Program-made: the position numbers and the translations under genes | The notes under the pieces: model-generated | The model's input: only the letters and a program-made list of their open reading frames with translations | Databases searched by the model: none | What the model was told of the DNA's origin: nothing | In this document: in pieces, positions 1 to 8,176 of the stretch | Layout: every line of letters begins with the position of its first letter | Position numbering within the stretch: the first letter of the stretch is position 1 | Assembly (NCBI GenBank): GCA_018831265.1 | Contig: JAHJCO010000044.1 | Location: forward strand, 1 to 45,980 | DNA length: 45,980 bases | Origin: Actinomycetota bacterium | GTDB lineage: Bacteria > Actinomycetota > Geothermincolia > Fen-727 > Anoxymicrobiaceae | Reading direction: 5' to 3'

Positions 1-150
1 CAATTAACTCCGCAGTCTCAGAGTTTGTCTGAGCGCCCACGAATTTAGAAGCCATAGAAAAACCGACTGCGTTTGCAATACCCTGGCCAAGAGGTCCAGT
101 TGTGATTTCAACACCTTCGGTATGTCCAAATTCACCACCAGGACCGTATG
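1..150 (-). pseudogene. Transketolase fragment, foreign-looking, probably chimeric contig end
   Basis: The minus strand reads without a stop from about 148 down to base 1. It encodes the transketolase thiamine-diphosphate-domain stretch [20 protein letters not shown], followed by VGFSMASKF. The TTGPLGQG block is a family hallmark. By hand count about half of these 150 bases are G or C, clearly less than the neighbouring genes, and the codons end mostly in A/T. Going upstream, the frame meets a TGA just past base 155, so the N-terminal part is missing and the fragment runs off the left edge. The following DNA has the window's usual high GC. The simplest reading is a chimeric join near bases 131-157 with DNA of another organism. 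A recent gene fragment insertion is less likely. The identification is firm and the chimera is inference. Confidence 0.75.
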
Positions 151-226
151 GGGCCCGGTGGTATCAAACCCGTGCGGGGACACAACCTGTGAGATCTGCT
201 ACGGCTGGATCACGATAGAGGAGTAG
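122..226 (+). CDS. Possible C-terminal tail of a cysteine-containing protein, cut by the junction
   Basis: One plus-strand frame runs to a TAG at 224-226 and ends [22 protein letters not shown]. Three cysteines (CGDTTCEIC) and high-GC codons after about base 141 look like genuine coding sequence of the host genome. The ATG at 122 lies in the transketolase-like stretch and has no ribosome binding site, so it is probably accidental. I therefore read this as the last 25-30 residues of a gene whose body is lost beyond the junction. No family is recognised. A random 34-codon frame cannot be excluded. Confidence 0.22.
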   Translation: MSKFTTRTVWGPVVSNPCGDTTCEICYGWITIEE

Positions 227-380
227 CACACCGGGACCGTCCAACCATGCGTCGAGGTCCCCGCTGAGGAGTTCGGTCACCCTCGCCCCGCCCGGCGGGT
301 CCCCTCTCGCGCTGGTCCACCGAGTGATATCATCGATGCGTCACCCTGACGGCGGCTCGAACTCGACCAGGGAGGTCTCC
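227..380 (+). other. Leader region of the acylase gene
   Basis: About 150 GC-rich bases lie between the short frame and the acylase ATG at 381. GGAGG at 371-375 sits at normal distance from that ATG. An in-frame GTG at 324 would add 19 residues with no ribosome binding site and no signal-peptide character. I see no clear promoter, repeat or RNA gene here. Confidence 0.4.
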
Positions 381-2564
381 ATGGAGAAGCTCAAGGACAA
401 GGCGATCACCATCCAGGGTGTCGAGGGGAAGGTACGGCTGGAGCGAAACGAGTACGGCATCCCCCGCATCCAGGCCGACAGCTACGACGACCTCTTCTTC
501 GGCCTGGGCTGGGTCCACGCCTTCGATCGTCCGGTGGAGCTGGAGCTCACCCGCCTGATAGCGAAGGGGCGGGCCGCCGAGAACCTGGAGGCCTCCGAGG
601 AGCTGATCGCTACAGACACGTACATGCGGCGGTACAACCTTTTCGGGGACAGCAGCCGGCAGGTAGCCCAGCTCACAGAGGAGGCGGCCCGTATCGCCGA
701 CTGCTACTGCAGGGGCATCAACCACGTGCTGGCCAACGGCGGCAGGCCGTTCGAGTTCCACCTCATCCGCCACAAGCCCGAGCCCTGGACCGCGGCCGAC
801 TGCATAGCCATGACCAAGCTGATCGGCCTGGTGGATATGACCGAGACACAGGGCTGGGTAGAAAAGCTCATCGTCCAGATGATAAAGAACGGCGTGCCCC
901 TGGACCAGATCCGCGAGCTGTTCCCGTACATGGACGACCAACCCGACGACGGGTTCCTCGAGATCATCGCTCAGGTCAGGCTCAACGAGCCTGTCATCCC
1001 GGAGACGCTTCGCTGGAAGACCCTCCCGCGCATGAAGGCCAGCAACAACTGGGTGGTGTCCGGCTCCCGCAGCGCCTCGGGCAAGCCCATCCTCTGCGGC
1101 GATCCCCACCTGGACAGCTCCCGCCTGCCCGCCATCTGGCACGAGGTCATGCTGCGCAAGGGCGACATGTGGTTCGCCGGCTGCACCGTCCCGGGCATCC
1201 CCCTGCCGGCGCTGGGGCGCACGGACCGTCTCGCCTGGTCACCGACCTACGGCTACATGGACGTCATCGACCACTTCGTGGAGGAGGTCAAAGACGGGCG
1301 CTACCGCAGGGGGGACGAGTGGCGCGACTTCCAGGTCCGCGAGGAGGTGATCAGGCTCAAGAAGGGTGAGCCGCGGAAGGTCCGCTTCTACGAGAACGAG
1401 CACGGGGTGCTGGACGGAGAGCCGGGCGAGGACGGCTACTACCTCTGCATGGCCTGGACGCTTGGAAAGGGCCGCGGGGCCGATACCCTCAATCACGGCG
1501 CGGCGCTGCTCACCGCGAGGACGGTGGAGGAGATCATGCCCCACTTCGCGGCGGTGGACTTCTGCAGCCAGAACTGGGTCTGCGCGGACGTAGAGGGCAA
1601 CATAGGCTACCACCAGAGCGGCCGGTGCCCGAAGCGCCCCCCCGGTGTGAGCGGCCTGCTGCCCCTGCCGGGGTGGGACCCGGCATACGACTGGCAGGGC
1701 GAGTGCCCTGTGGACGCGAACCCCTCTCTGTACAATCCGCCGGAAGGCTACATCGGGACGGCCAACCACGACATGAACTACTGTGCCATGACCAGGGTCT
1801 GCAACACGCCGATGGGGGACTGGAGGGCTCGCCGCATCCACGAGATGCTGGCCGCCCGCACCGACCACACACCCGAATCCATGCAGAAGATGCACTACGA
1901 CCTGTACTCCAAGCAGGCCGAGGACTGGATGCCGATAATCCGGCCGCTGCTGCCGGAAGGACCGCGGGGCGACCTGCTGCGCGACTGGGACCTTCGATAC
2001 GACAGCGACTCCGTGGCCGTTACGCAGTTCGAGAGTATCTTCCGCGAGTTCGCCCTGATCGTGTTCGGCGAGCAGTCCCTGGGTACGGCGGTAATGCGCT
2101 ACATGATGGACGAGAGCATCATCTTCAACGACTACACCGGCAGCTTCGACGACGTGATGAGAAAAGAGGAGTCCGCCTGGTTCGGCGGCAGGACCCGGGA
2201 CGAGCTGCTGAAGGTGGCCGTCGAGCGCGGCCTGGCCTCCGAGGCCCGCCCCTGGGGAGAGGGCCGCATGGTGATGATGAGCAACATCATGTTCGCGGGC
2301 AAGCTGCCGAAATGGATGGGTTTCGACTACGGGCCGATAGAGATCATCGGGGGGCGCGCCACCATACCCCAGGGGCAGATGTTCACCAGCGTGGGGGGGC
2401 GCAAGGCCACCTTCTCCCCGACGTACAAGTTCGTCACCGACTTCGCCGAGGATTGCATCTACTCCGCGACGGCGGGCGGCCCCTCCGACCGCCGCTTCTC
2501 ACCCTGGTACGCGAGCGGGGTCGCCGACTGGGAGGCCGGCCGCTACCGCAGGATGAAGCCCTAG
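381..2564 (+). CDS. Penicillin acylase family protein (Ntn hydrolase)
   Basis: The gene encodes a 727-residue N-terminal-nucleophile amidohydrolase of the penicillin/acyl-homoserine-lactone acylase family. These are made as one chain and self-cleaved into alpha and beta subunits. The predicted cut is before Ser221 in KASNNWVVSG, which becomes the beta-chain nucleophile. His at beta position 23 (CGDPHL) matches the AHL/aculeacin acylase branch, where penicillin G acylase has Gln. The oxyanion Asn is in GTANHDMN. Length is typical of the family. The start at 381 follows GGAGG and the protein begins directly with alpha-chain sequence, with no signal peptide or lipobox, although characterised members are usually exported. 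Its substrate (an amide, acyl-amino acid or lactone) cannot be read from sequence. It converges on a crotonase gene with a 10-base gap. Confidence 0.9.
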   Translation: MEKLKDKAITIQGVEGKVRLERNEYGIPRIQADSYDDLFFGLGWVHAFDRPVELELTRLIAKGRAAENLEASEELIATDTYMRRYNLFGDSSRQVAQLTEEAARIADCYCRGINHVLANGGRPFEFHLIRHKPEPWTAADCIAMTKLIGLVDMTETQGWVEKLIVQMIKNGVPLDQIRELFPYMDDQPDDGFLEIIAQVRLNEPVIPETLRWKTLPRMKASNNWVVSGSRSASGKPILCGDPHLDSSRLPAIWHEVMLRKGDMWFAGCTVPGIPLPALGRTDRLAWSPTYGYMDVIDHFVEEVKDGRYRRGDEWRDFQVREEVIRLKKGEPRKVRFYENEHGVLDGEPGEDGYYLCMAWTLGKGRGADTLNHGAALLTARTVEEIMPHFAAVDFCSQNWVCADVEGNIGYHQSGRCPKRPPGVSGLLPLPGWDPAYDWQGECPVDANPSLYNPPEGYIGTANHDMNYCAMTRVCNTPMGDWRARRIHEMLAARTDHTPESMQKMHYDLYSKQAEDWMPIIRPLLPEGPRGDLLRDWDLRYDSDSVAVTQFESIFREFALIVFGEQSLGTAVMRYMMDESIIFNDYTGSFDDVMRKEESAWFGGRTRDELLKVAVERGLASEARPWGEGRMVMMSNIMFAGKLPKWMGFDYGPIEIIGGRATIPQGQMFTSVGGRKATFSPTYKFVTDFAEDCIYSATAGGPSDRRFSPWYASGVADWEAGRYRRMKP

Positions 2565-2574
2565 CCGGGGGGTG

Positions 2575-3438
2575 TCACTCCGGGCCGGGGCGGTCGTCTA
2601 CCCAGAAATCGCGAGCCAGCGAGCGGCGGTGGTCCCACAAGCTGGTCTTTCCGGCGAAGCCCACCACGCCCATGCCCTGGTCGGCGTCGGGCACCTGCCA
2701 CAGGCCGTTGACGGCGGCCGACAGCGCTCCGCTGAACGCCTCGAAGCCCTGTGCGGTGTACAGGTCGCACTCGACCCCCCTGTTTATCATGTACTTGAAC
2801 TGGCGGAGGGCCTGTTGGTTCTTGGACCTGAGCAACTCCAGCAGCCTGTCCACCTCGGCCTGGAGCCGGTCGTCGGGGACCACGCGGTTCCAGAGTCCGA
2901 GGTCGACGGCCCTTCGGGCGCCGTGCAGCGCTCCCAGCATGTTCACTTCCTTGGTCATCCGCCGTCCGATGAGGCGCGCCATCCGAGTGGTGCCACCCCA
3001 GCCGGGGGTAATGCCGACGTCCACCTCGGGCATGCCCCACCTCGCCCGCTCGGTAGCCACAACGAAGTCGCAGGCCATGGTGATCTCGAGTCCTCCGCCG
3101 ACGGCATACCCGTCCACGGCCGCCACCGTCACCTTGTCGAGCTCCTCGAGATGATTGGCCATGTCCTGGTAGAGCCGGGCGCGCCGCATCACCTGGTTGG
3201 CGTCGCCCCACATCACCATCTCCTTGATGTCGTCGCCGGCGCAGAAGTTGTCCCCCGCGCCGCTTATCACCAGGAACTTCAGGTTCGTGGAATCGAGTAC
3301 CCGCATGATGGCGTCGAACAGCTCGCTCGACATCTTCATACTCAAGGCATTGGTTGCCTCGGGGCGGTTGAGCACGATCCGTGCCACGTCGCCTTCCTCC
3401 TCGAAAACGATGTGCTCGTAGTGTCGATGGTCCTCCAT
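2575..3438 (-). CDS. Enoyl-CoA hydratase/isomerase (crotonase family)
   Basis: The product is a 287-residue crotonase-fold protein that would hydrate or isomerise a 2-enoyl-CoA in the cytoplasm. Oxyanion-hole segments are visible in GAGDNFCAGDDI and AVGGGLEITMACD. Both glutamates used by hydratases are present, one in GGGLE and one in WGMPEVDVGITPGWGG, so hydratase activity is plausible. The start is the ATG at 3438 behind GGGGAGG. A longer frame to 3504 lacks crotonase-like sequence. The C-terminal end (DFWVDDRPGPE) is slightly longer than in classic EchA. The amidohydrolase gene lies upstream on the same strand across an 88-base gap, so the two may be co-transcribed. The substrate is unknown. 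Confidence 0.9.
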   Translation of the reverse strand: MEDHRHYEHIVFEEEGDVARIVLNRPEATNALSMKMSSELFDAIMRVLDSTNLKFLVISGAGDNFCAGDDIKEMVMWGDANQVMRRARLYQDMANHLEELDKVTVAAVDGYAVGGGLEITMACDFVVATERARWGMPEVDVGITPGWGGTTRMARLIGRRMTKEVNMLGALHGARRAVDLGLWNRVVPDDRLQAEVDRLLELLRSKNQQALRQFKYMINRGVECDLYTAQGFEAFSGALSAAVNGLWQVPDADQGMGVVGFAGKTSLWDHRRSLARDFWVDDRPGPE

Positions 3439-3526
3439 GGCGACCTCCCCTGTGCTGGCGGTGTAAGTGGACGCATGTATCCGGACTGGGCGACGGGAAC
3501 CCACGCCAGGTCACCCGGACCCGTCT

Positions 3527-5263
3527 TCAGGCGCTCCGGCTGTAGACCTCTCTCCCGTCCACGAAGGTCCTGTCAACGAAGCCGTCGAGCGCCCCGAGCT
3601 CGAGCTTGTGCGTCAGAAGGAACCACGGCGAGGCTATCTTCAGCAGGTTCTGGGTGAAGATGACGAAGTCGGCCCGCTTGCCCACCTCGATGGAGCCGAT
3701 CTCCTCCTCCATGAAGAGCGCCCGGGCGGAGTCGATCGTCCAGTGCCTGACGGCGTTCTCGAGGGATATCTTCTCCTCCGGCGCCCAGTTCGTCTCCATC
3801 CGGCGGTTCATCCGGGTCGCGGCCAGGAGCAGGCCGTAGAACGGATTCAGGGGACTGTTGCACCAGTCGCTCCCGAAGCTCAGCGGGACGCCCTTCTTCT
3901 CCAGGCTCCTCCAGGGCATCACCTCGCTCATCTTCGCGAGTCCGACGGACCGCTCGAAAGCGTCGTCCAGGGCGAAGAAGTGCGCGGGCTGCGCGGCGAG
4001 GTGGACACCGAGCCGCGCCATCCGCTCCTGGTCCTCACGCGTGACGATAGAGCCGTGCTCTACCCTGTGGCGTGAATCCCGCCTCCCGTTCACCCGCTGC
4101 GCGTGCTCGCAGGCGTTGACTATCCGCCGCACCCCGGCATCCCCGCACCAGTGAGTACAGGTCTGAAGGCCCATGCCGTCCGCGATCTCGATGACCCTGT
4201 CGAAGTCCTCCTGGCTCCAGACCGGGTCGCCGTGGTCGCCGGGCCTGTCCGGGTAGGGCTCGAGCATGAACGCCGTGAAATTGCCCGAGATGCCATCTAT
4301 GTAGAACTTCAGGCCTCTGCCGAACAGCAGGTTCGGGCCGGACTCGCTCTCGCCGAGTCCCTTCCACCAGTCCAGGTCGCCGCGGAGGGCATCCTCGTCC
4401 TCGAGCGCGGAGTGTCCCACGTAGTAGCAGCACCTGACCCGTGCCCCGTCCAGCCCCCCCTCGTCCCGGAACTCCAGCAGGACAGGTATGAACGGCCTGT
4501 ATATCTGCACGTCGTCCATGGTGGTGACCCCGACGGAGACCGCCTCCTCCAGGGCCTCTCTCATCTTCTCCTTCATCCTGGTTGTCAGGCCGGGGTCTGA
4601 CTCCAGGTCCGGGAAGAAGAGGAACGGGTCGAACTCGTGGAAATGACGGCACAGCCCCGTCAGCTCCCCCGTCTTCTCGTCGCGGTAGGGCCCCAGGCGG
4701 TCGAACGCCACGGGATTCCTTTCCCGCATGAGCTCCAGGGCCATGGTGTTCAGCCACCCGGACTGCCCCCCGTAGCACCAGAGGATGGTGGGCCGGTCGG
4801 GTATCACGGCGTCCAGCATCCCCTTGTCCGGAAGCGCTCCCGGTATATAGTCGTAGCGGAAGCCGAGGCAGAGCACGAACGGCAGGTCGGGGTTGTCTCT
4901 GGCGTGGACCCTCACGACCGAGTAGACCTCGTCCAGGGATTCGCACTCGAACAGGCCGCTCGACATGACCGCCTGCAGGGCGCTGATCCACAGGACGTGG
5001 CAGTGGTTGTCCACGAAGCCGGGGGTGAGCATCCGGCCCCTCGCGTTGATGACGACGGTCTCCGCGCCGATGAACTCGCGGGCCCCGTTGTTGTCACCCA
5101 CGAAGAGGAACCTGCCGTCCTTCACCGCCACGGCCTGCGCCCGCGACCGTCCCTCGTCACAGGTGAGGACCCGGGCTCCCAGCACCACCATGTCGGCGGG
5201 ATTGCCGCCTTCCCTGTCGAACCCGGGCTTCAGGAAGAACCCGGGCCTGTTCCACGCATCCAT
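3527..5263 (-). CDS. Amidohydrolase family protein, YtcJ-like
   Basis: The gene encodes a 578-residue metal-dependent amidohydrolase of the YtcJ/amidohydrolase-3 type. The N-terminal beta-sandwich leads into the metal-binding loop TPGFVDNHCHV (HxH). Further barrel ligands are in TCTHWCGDAGVRR and HRVEHGSIV, with the terminal Asp in SFGSDWCNSP. C-terminal GKRADFVIF is the usual return to the sandwich. The family hydrolyses C-N or formamide bonds, and the substrate here is not evident. The start at 5263 has AGGAGG six bases upstream, whereas the upstream Met at 5287 has none. There is no signal peptide, so the protein is cytoplasmic. The gene is divergent from the response regulator at 5494. 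Confidence 0.88.
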   Translation of the reverse strand: MDAWNRPGFFLKPGFDREGGNPADMVVLGARVLTCDEGRSRAQAVAVKDGRFLFVGDNNGAREFIGAETVVINARGRMLTPGFVDNHCHVLWISALQAVMSSGLFECESLDEVYSVVRVHARDNPDLPFVLCLGFRYDYIPGALPDKGMLDAVIPDRPTILWCYGGQSGWLNTMALELMRERNPVAFDRLGPYRDEKTGELTGLCRHFHEFDPFLFFPDLESDPGLTTRMKEKMREALEEAVSVGVTTMDDVQIYRPFIPVLLEFRDEGGLDGARVRCCYYVGHSALEDEDALRGDLDWWKGLGESESGPNLLFGRGLKFYIDGISGNFTAFMLEPYPDRPGDHGDPVWSQEDFDRVIEIADGMGLQTCTHWCGDAGVRRIVNACEHAQRVNGRRDSRHRVEHGSIVTREDQERMARLGVHLAAQPAHFFALDDAFERSVGLAKMSEVMPWRSLEKKGVPLSFGSDWCNSPLNPFYGLLLAATRMNRRMETNWAPEEKISLENAVRHWTIDSARALFMEEEIGSIEVGKRADFVIFTQNLLKIASPWFLLTHKLELGALDGFVDRTFVDGREVYSRSA

Positions 5264-5427
5264 CGAAAACCTCCTGTACAGCATCAACAGGATTATATGA
5301 CGTATGCTTTAAGCGCGCCCCCGGTCGCGACTTTCCGGGCAGGCGGATCCGGGCCGGAATCGGCGGGCGAGAGGACGAAGCGGCCGCGGATCGCATCGGG
5401 GCGGGGCTCACCGGAGGGTAGAGGGGT

Positions 5428-5456
5428 CTGACGGGCAGGCGTTCCTGTGGTAGACT
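5428..5456 (+). promoter_or_regulatory. Sigma-70-like promoter for the response regulator
   Basis: CTGACG (5428-5433), a 17-base spacer and TAGACT (5451-5456), with TG two bases before the -10, resemble a housekeeping promoter. Transcription would start near 5463 and leave a leader of about 30 bases before ATC 5494. That excludes the CTG at 5428 as the translation start. Confidence 0.5.
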
Positions 5457-5493
5457 CGCTTCTGCAGAGGAAGCGACGGCAGGGAGGGAACCC

Positions 5494-5871
5494 ATCGACG
5501 AGAGCAGACCCAAGGTCCTCATCGTAGACGACGAGCAGGACTTCACCACCGCGACCAGGCTCGCCCTTGAGAACGCCGGGATGGAGACGGTCGTGGCGGA
5601 GAACGGCCTGCGCGCCATCGAGGAGATCGAGATCTTCCAGCCGGACGTCATCATCCTGGACATCTACATGCCCGTCATGGACGGTTTGAAGGTCTGCAAG
5701 TTCATCAGGGTGGAGAAGCAGAACGCGTCTTTGCCCATCATCGCGATCACGGCCTACGGCGACGAGACCAAGAAAGAGGAGGTCCTTGCCGCCGGGGCGA
5801 ACCTCTATCTCACCAAGCCGATAGACCCGGTCGAGCTGCTGGAACACGTCCGGTCGTTCCTGGGGGGCTGA
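5494..5871 (+). CDS. Single-domain response regulator (CheY/Spo0F-like), ATC start
   Basis: This is a stand-alone receiver domain of about 125 residues. With ATC 5494 as codon 1, it has the acidic pair D12/D13 (LIVDDEQD), phospho-acceptor D56 (VIILDIYMP), switch T86 (IIAITAYG) and K108 (YLTKPID). No output domain follows, so it acts through a protein partner or a phosphorelay. The odd point is the start. AGGGAGGG at 5481-5488 is placed correctly for ATC at 5494. No ATG, GTG or TTG lies in frame between the upstream stop (5419) and 5581, and starting at 5581 would remove the acidic pair. No partner kinase is adjacent. Confidence 0.85.
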   Translation: MDESRPKVLIVDDEQDFTTATRLALENAGMETVVAENGLRAIEEIEIFQPDVIILDIYMPVMDGLKVCKFIRVEKQNASLPIIAITAYGDETKKEEVLAAGANLYLTKPIDPVELLEHVRSFLGG

Positions 5872-6110
5872 GCCCCGGGGGCCGCAAGAAGCAGAAACGA
5901 AAATCCGGCCTTTCATTGATTATTGTTATTGAACGCGGCGCCGCCCTCTGATACTCTCTTTCTAACGGCGGCCCGGCGTTGAGATTCGGACCATCCAAAT
6001 ATCCCCAAGAGTTGCCGCATAAGGTTCGAAGGGAGTTGGGCCGCCGCTCCCCTTAAAATCTGAGTGGCGTCAGACGTTTTCGTTGCGTTGTGTCGTTATC
6101 GAGATCGACA
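5872..6110. other. Non-coding gap after the response regulator
   Basis: About 240 bases follow the response regulator stop before the hairpin element at 6111. There is a partly AT-rich part around 5900-5960. I find no open frame with a ribosome binding site, no convincing terminator and no recognisable RNA. Confidence 0.4.
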
Positions 6111-6210
6111 TGAAAGAATACCTCAGACCATTTCTTTCACGATTGAAAGTTCTGGTCTGAGGTATTCTTTCAGAGGTATTCTTTCATTGCGTTGAATCGT
6201 GCCTGGCACC
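6111..6210. repeat. Palindromic element, TGAAAGAA family, with GTGCCTGGCACC core
   Basis: Left arm TGAAAGAATACCTCAGACCA (6111-6130) is matched perfectly by its reverse complement at 6153-6172. Inside is a smaller CTTTCA/TGAAAG dyad. AGAGGTATTCTTTCA is repeated directly after the right arm. The palindrome GTGCCTGGCACC follows at 6199-6210, nine bases before the stop codon of the HD-GYP gene. About 30 bases of the left end recur in the element at 27290-27381. Confidence 0.8.
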
Positions 6211-6218
6211 GGTTTGTT

Positions 6219-7556
6219 TCAGGCGAGCTCGTAGTGCCGGTCGCGGAACAGCCGGGTGCAGGCCCGCACGACCTCCGGGTCGTATAGCCGCCCGGCGTTG
6301 GAGTTAATCTCGTCCAGCGCCTTCTCGATCCCCCGCGCCGGACGGTACGGCCGGTGCGAGGCCATGGCCTCCACCACATCGGCGACGGCGAGTATGCGGG
6401 CCTCGAGGACTATGTCCTCGCCCTTCAGGCCGGAGGGATACCCGGAGCCGTCGAGCCGCTCGTGGTGCTGGAGCACGGTCTGGGCCACCGGCCAGGGGAA
6501 CTCGATCCCTTCCACGATCTCGAAGTCGGCCTTGGGGTGGCTCTTGATTATTCCGAACTCGAACTCGCTGAGACGCCCGGGTTTGCTCAGGATGTCGCTG
6601 GGGACCACCACCTTGCCGGTGTCGTGGAGTATCCCGGCCACCCGCACGCCCTCCACCCGTTCGTCGGACAGGCCCATCTCCCTGGCGATGGCCTGGGCCA
6701 GGTCCGAGACCCGCTTCTGGTGGTTGGCGGTGTACGGATCGCGCCTCTCGGCGACCGCGGCGACCGCACGCACGGTGGCCGATGCCGCGGCCCTTGCCCG
6801 CTCGAACTCCTCGAGGGTGTTCCCGCCCCCGGACGCTGAACCCCCCGGCGCGGAGAGCGAGCCGATCTCCTGGTGGACGCGCCTGAGCTCATCCTCGATC
6901 TGTGCCTGCTTTGTCATGTCGCGAAGAACTATCAGCATGCCGTCGGGGGAGCCGTCCGGTCCCTTCAGGAACGTCAGTGAGATCTCCGCGGGGAAGACCT
7001 CGCCGTCCTTGCGCCGGCCGCTGGTCTGCAGCCGGGTGACCACTCCCCCGGTGGGGGGGTCGGCCTCCGCTTCGCCCTCCCCGCGTGGGATCCCGTCCGG
7101 CAGGACCTCCGACGCCTCCCGTCCGAGGACCTCTTCCTCGGGGTACCCCAGTATCCGTTCGGCGCCCCTGCTCCAGGAACTGATGACGCCTTCCCTGTCC
7201 ACCGAGAACACCGCGTCGGAGCTGATCTCGGCGATGGTGAGAACCCGGCCCGACAGGTGTCCCCTGAGCCAGGACCGGATGGACATGCGATACACGACGA
7301 ACGCCAGCGCGGCGAAGATCACGGTGTAGAGGCTCATGTTGAAGAGGACCCGTCCCCAGCTGGACAGGTCGAGCGCCCGGAGCACTATGTTGACGATCAT
7401 GTAGAGGACGAAGCCTATCGCGTATGCCAGGAAGATGGACCGGGTGAACCTCCGCCGCACGGCGAGGTAGTCCAGCTTCAGCGGCCCGGGAGCGACAGGC
7501 TCACCGAGGTCCTCCACCCACTGGCCTTTTCTGTAGAGAGAGCTGTCGGCTTGCAT
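6219..7556 (-). CDS. Membrane PAS / HD-GYP domain protein (putative c-di-GMP phosphodiesterase)
   Basis: The protein has 445 residues from ATG 7556; a GTG at 7568 would add four. Order: short cytoplasmic N-terminus, two membrane segments (AYAIGFVLYMIVNIVLRAL and NMSLYTVIFAALAFVVY), a PAS domain (about 105-215, SDAVFSVDREGVI...GYPEEEVLGR), a linker, and a C-terminal HD-GYP domain. HD-GYP residues present are HDTGK and HHERLDGSGYPSGLKGEDI, the signature of c-di-GMP-degrading phosphodiesterases. The PAS domain probably senses a small ligand or redox state. No strong ribosome binding site precedes either start. The GGDEF protein at 22842 could be the opposing enzyme. The stop codon lies just beside the repeat at 6111-6210. 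Confidence 0.88.
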   Translation of the reverse strand: MQADSSLYRKGQWVEDLGEPVAPGPLKLDYLAVRRRFTRSIFLAYAIGFVLYMIVNIVLRALDLSSWGRVLFNMSLYTVIFAALAFVVYRMSIRSWLRGHLSGRVLTIAEISSDAVFSVDREGVISSWSRGAERILGYPEEEVLGREASEVLPDGIPRGEGEAEADPPTGGVVTRLQTSGRRKDGEVFPAEISLTFLKGPDGSPDGMLIVLRDMTKQAQIEDELRRVHQEIGSLSAPGGSASGGGNTLEEFERARAAASATVRAVAAVAERRDPYTANHQKRVSDLAQAIAREMGLSDERVEGVRVAGILHDTGKVVVPSDILSKPGRLSEFEFGIIKSHPKADFEIVEGIEFPWPVAQTVLQHHERLDGSGYPSGLKGEDIVLEARILAVADVVEAMASHRPYRPARGIEKALDEINSNAGRLYDPEVVRACTRLFRDRHYELA

Positions 7557-7639
7557 AGGGACTTCCACGAGGTTTCGCGCTTCCTTTGATACTGTATCAC
7601 TTCCGGCGCGGGTCGCGCCCAGGCATCGGCGCGGTAGAA

Positions 7640-7671
7640 AAAAGCCGGGGCTTGGAGAAGCCCCGGCTTTT
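7640..7671 (-). terminator. Rho-independent terminator
   Basis: A 14-base perfect stem, AAAAGCCGGGGCTT (7640-7653) and its complement (7658-7671), closes a GGAG loop. Read on the minus strand it ends in a run of T. It lies just downstream of the DUF5684-like gene and ends its transcript. Confidence 0.85.
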
Positions 7672-7694
7672 CGCCTGCTTTATCGAAGTGCTCT

Positions 7695-8078
7695 TTAGGG
7701 CTCCCCGAACGCGAACTTGTAGACCACGTAGAAGTTGAAGATGGGGATGATGAGCAGGATACCCCAGTAGCTCTCGAACCCGAGCTTTTCCGCCACGTCC
7801 ATGAAGATCAGGACCACCATCACGAAGGTCACTATCCCGCAGCAGAAGCTGAATATCAGCATGAGGATGAACCAGGTGTTGTCCCGGTCTCCCATCTGGC
7901 AGAACAGCCACAGGTTCAGGAATGGTATGAAGGCGAACCACCCGTTCGGTACCCCCAGCCTGTCGGCGGTCTTCATGAAGCAGTAGGAGGTGTAGATATA
8001 GGCTGCGATCCCGATCAGGAAGGTGATCAGGAACAGCGCCCATGGGAAAGAACCGGTCGTCGTGTAAGTGTAGTCCAT
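7695..8078 (-). CDS. Small integral membrane protein, DUF5684-like
   Basis: The gene encodes a 127-residue, very hydrophobic protein with four predicted membrane segments. These begin at PWALFLITFLIGIAAYIY, WFAFIPFLNLWLF, FILMLIFSFCCGIV and GILLIIPIFNFYVVYKFAF. The pattern GW-AFIPFLNLWLF ... EKLGFESYWGILLIIPIFN resembles DUF5684, a family of unknown role often described as a membrane or signal-peptidase-associated domain. AGGGGGTAGGGT precedes the ATG. The gene appears to stand alone, with its own terminator at 7640-7671 and the Na/Pi transporter gene upstream on the same strand. Assignment to the family is by memory of the pattern. Confidence 0.7.
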   Translation of the reverse strand: MDYTYTTTGSFPWALFLITFLIGIAAYIYTSYCFMKTADRLGVPNGWFAFIPFLNLWLFCQMGDRDNTWFILMLIFSFCCGIVTFVMVVLIFMDVAEKLGFESYWGILLIIPIFNFYVVYKFAFGEP

Positions 8079-8176
8079 ACCCTACCCCCTGTCTCGCCCG
8101 ATTGTTGACCAATACAATACCGCAGGCGGCCACGCAAGTACATATCAAGATTGACCGCTGGAACGGCGCGCCGGGA

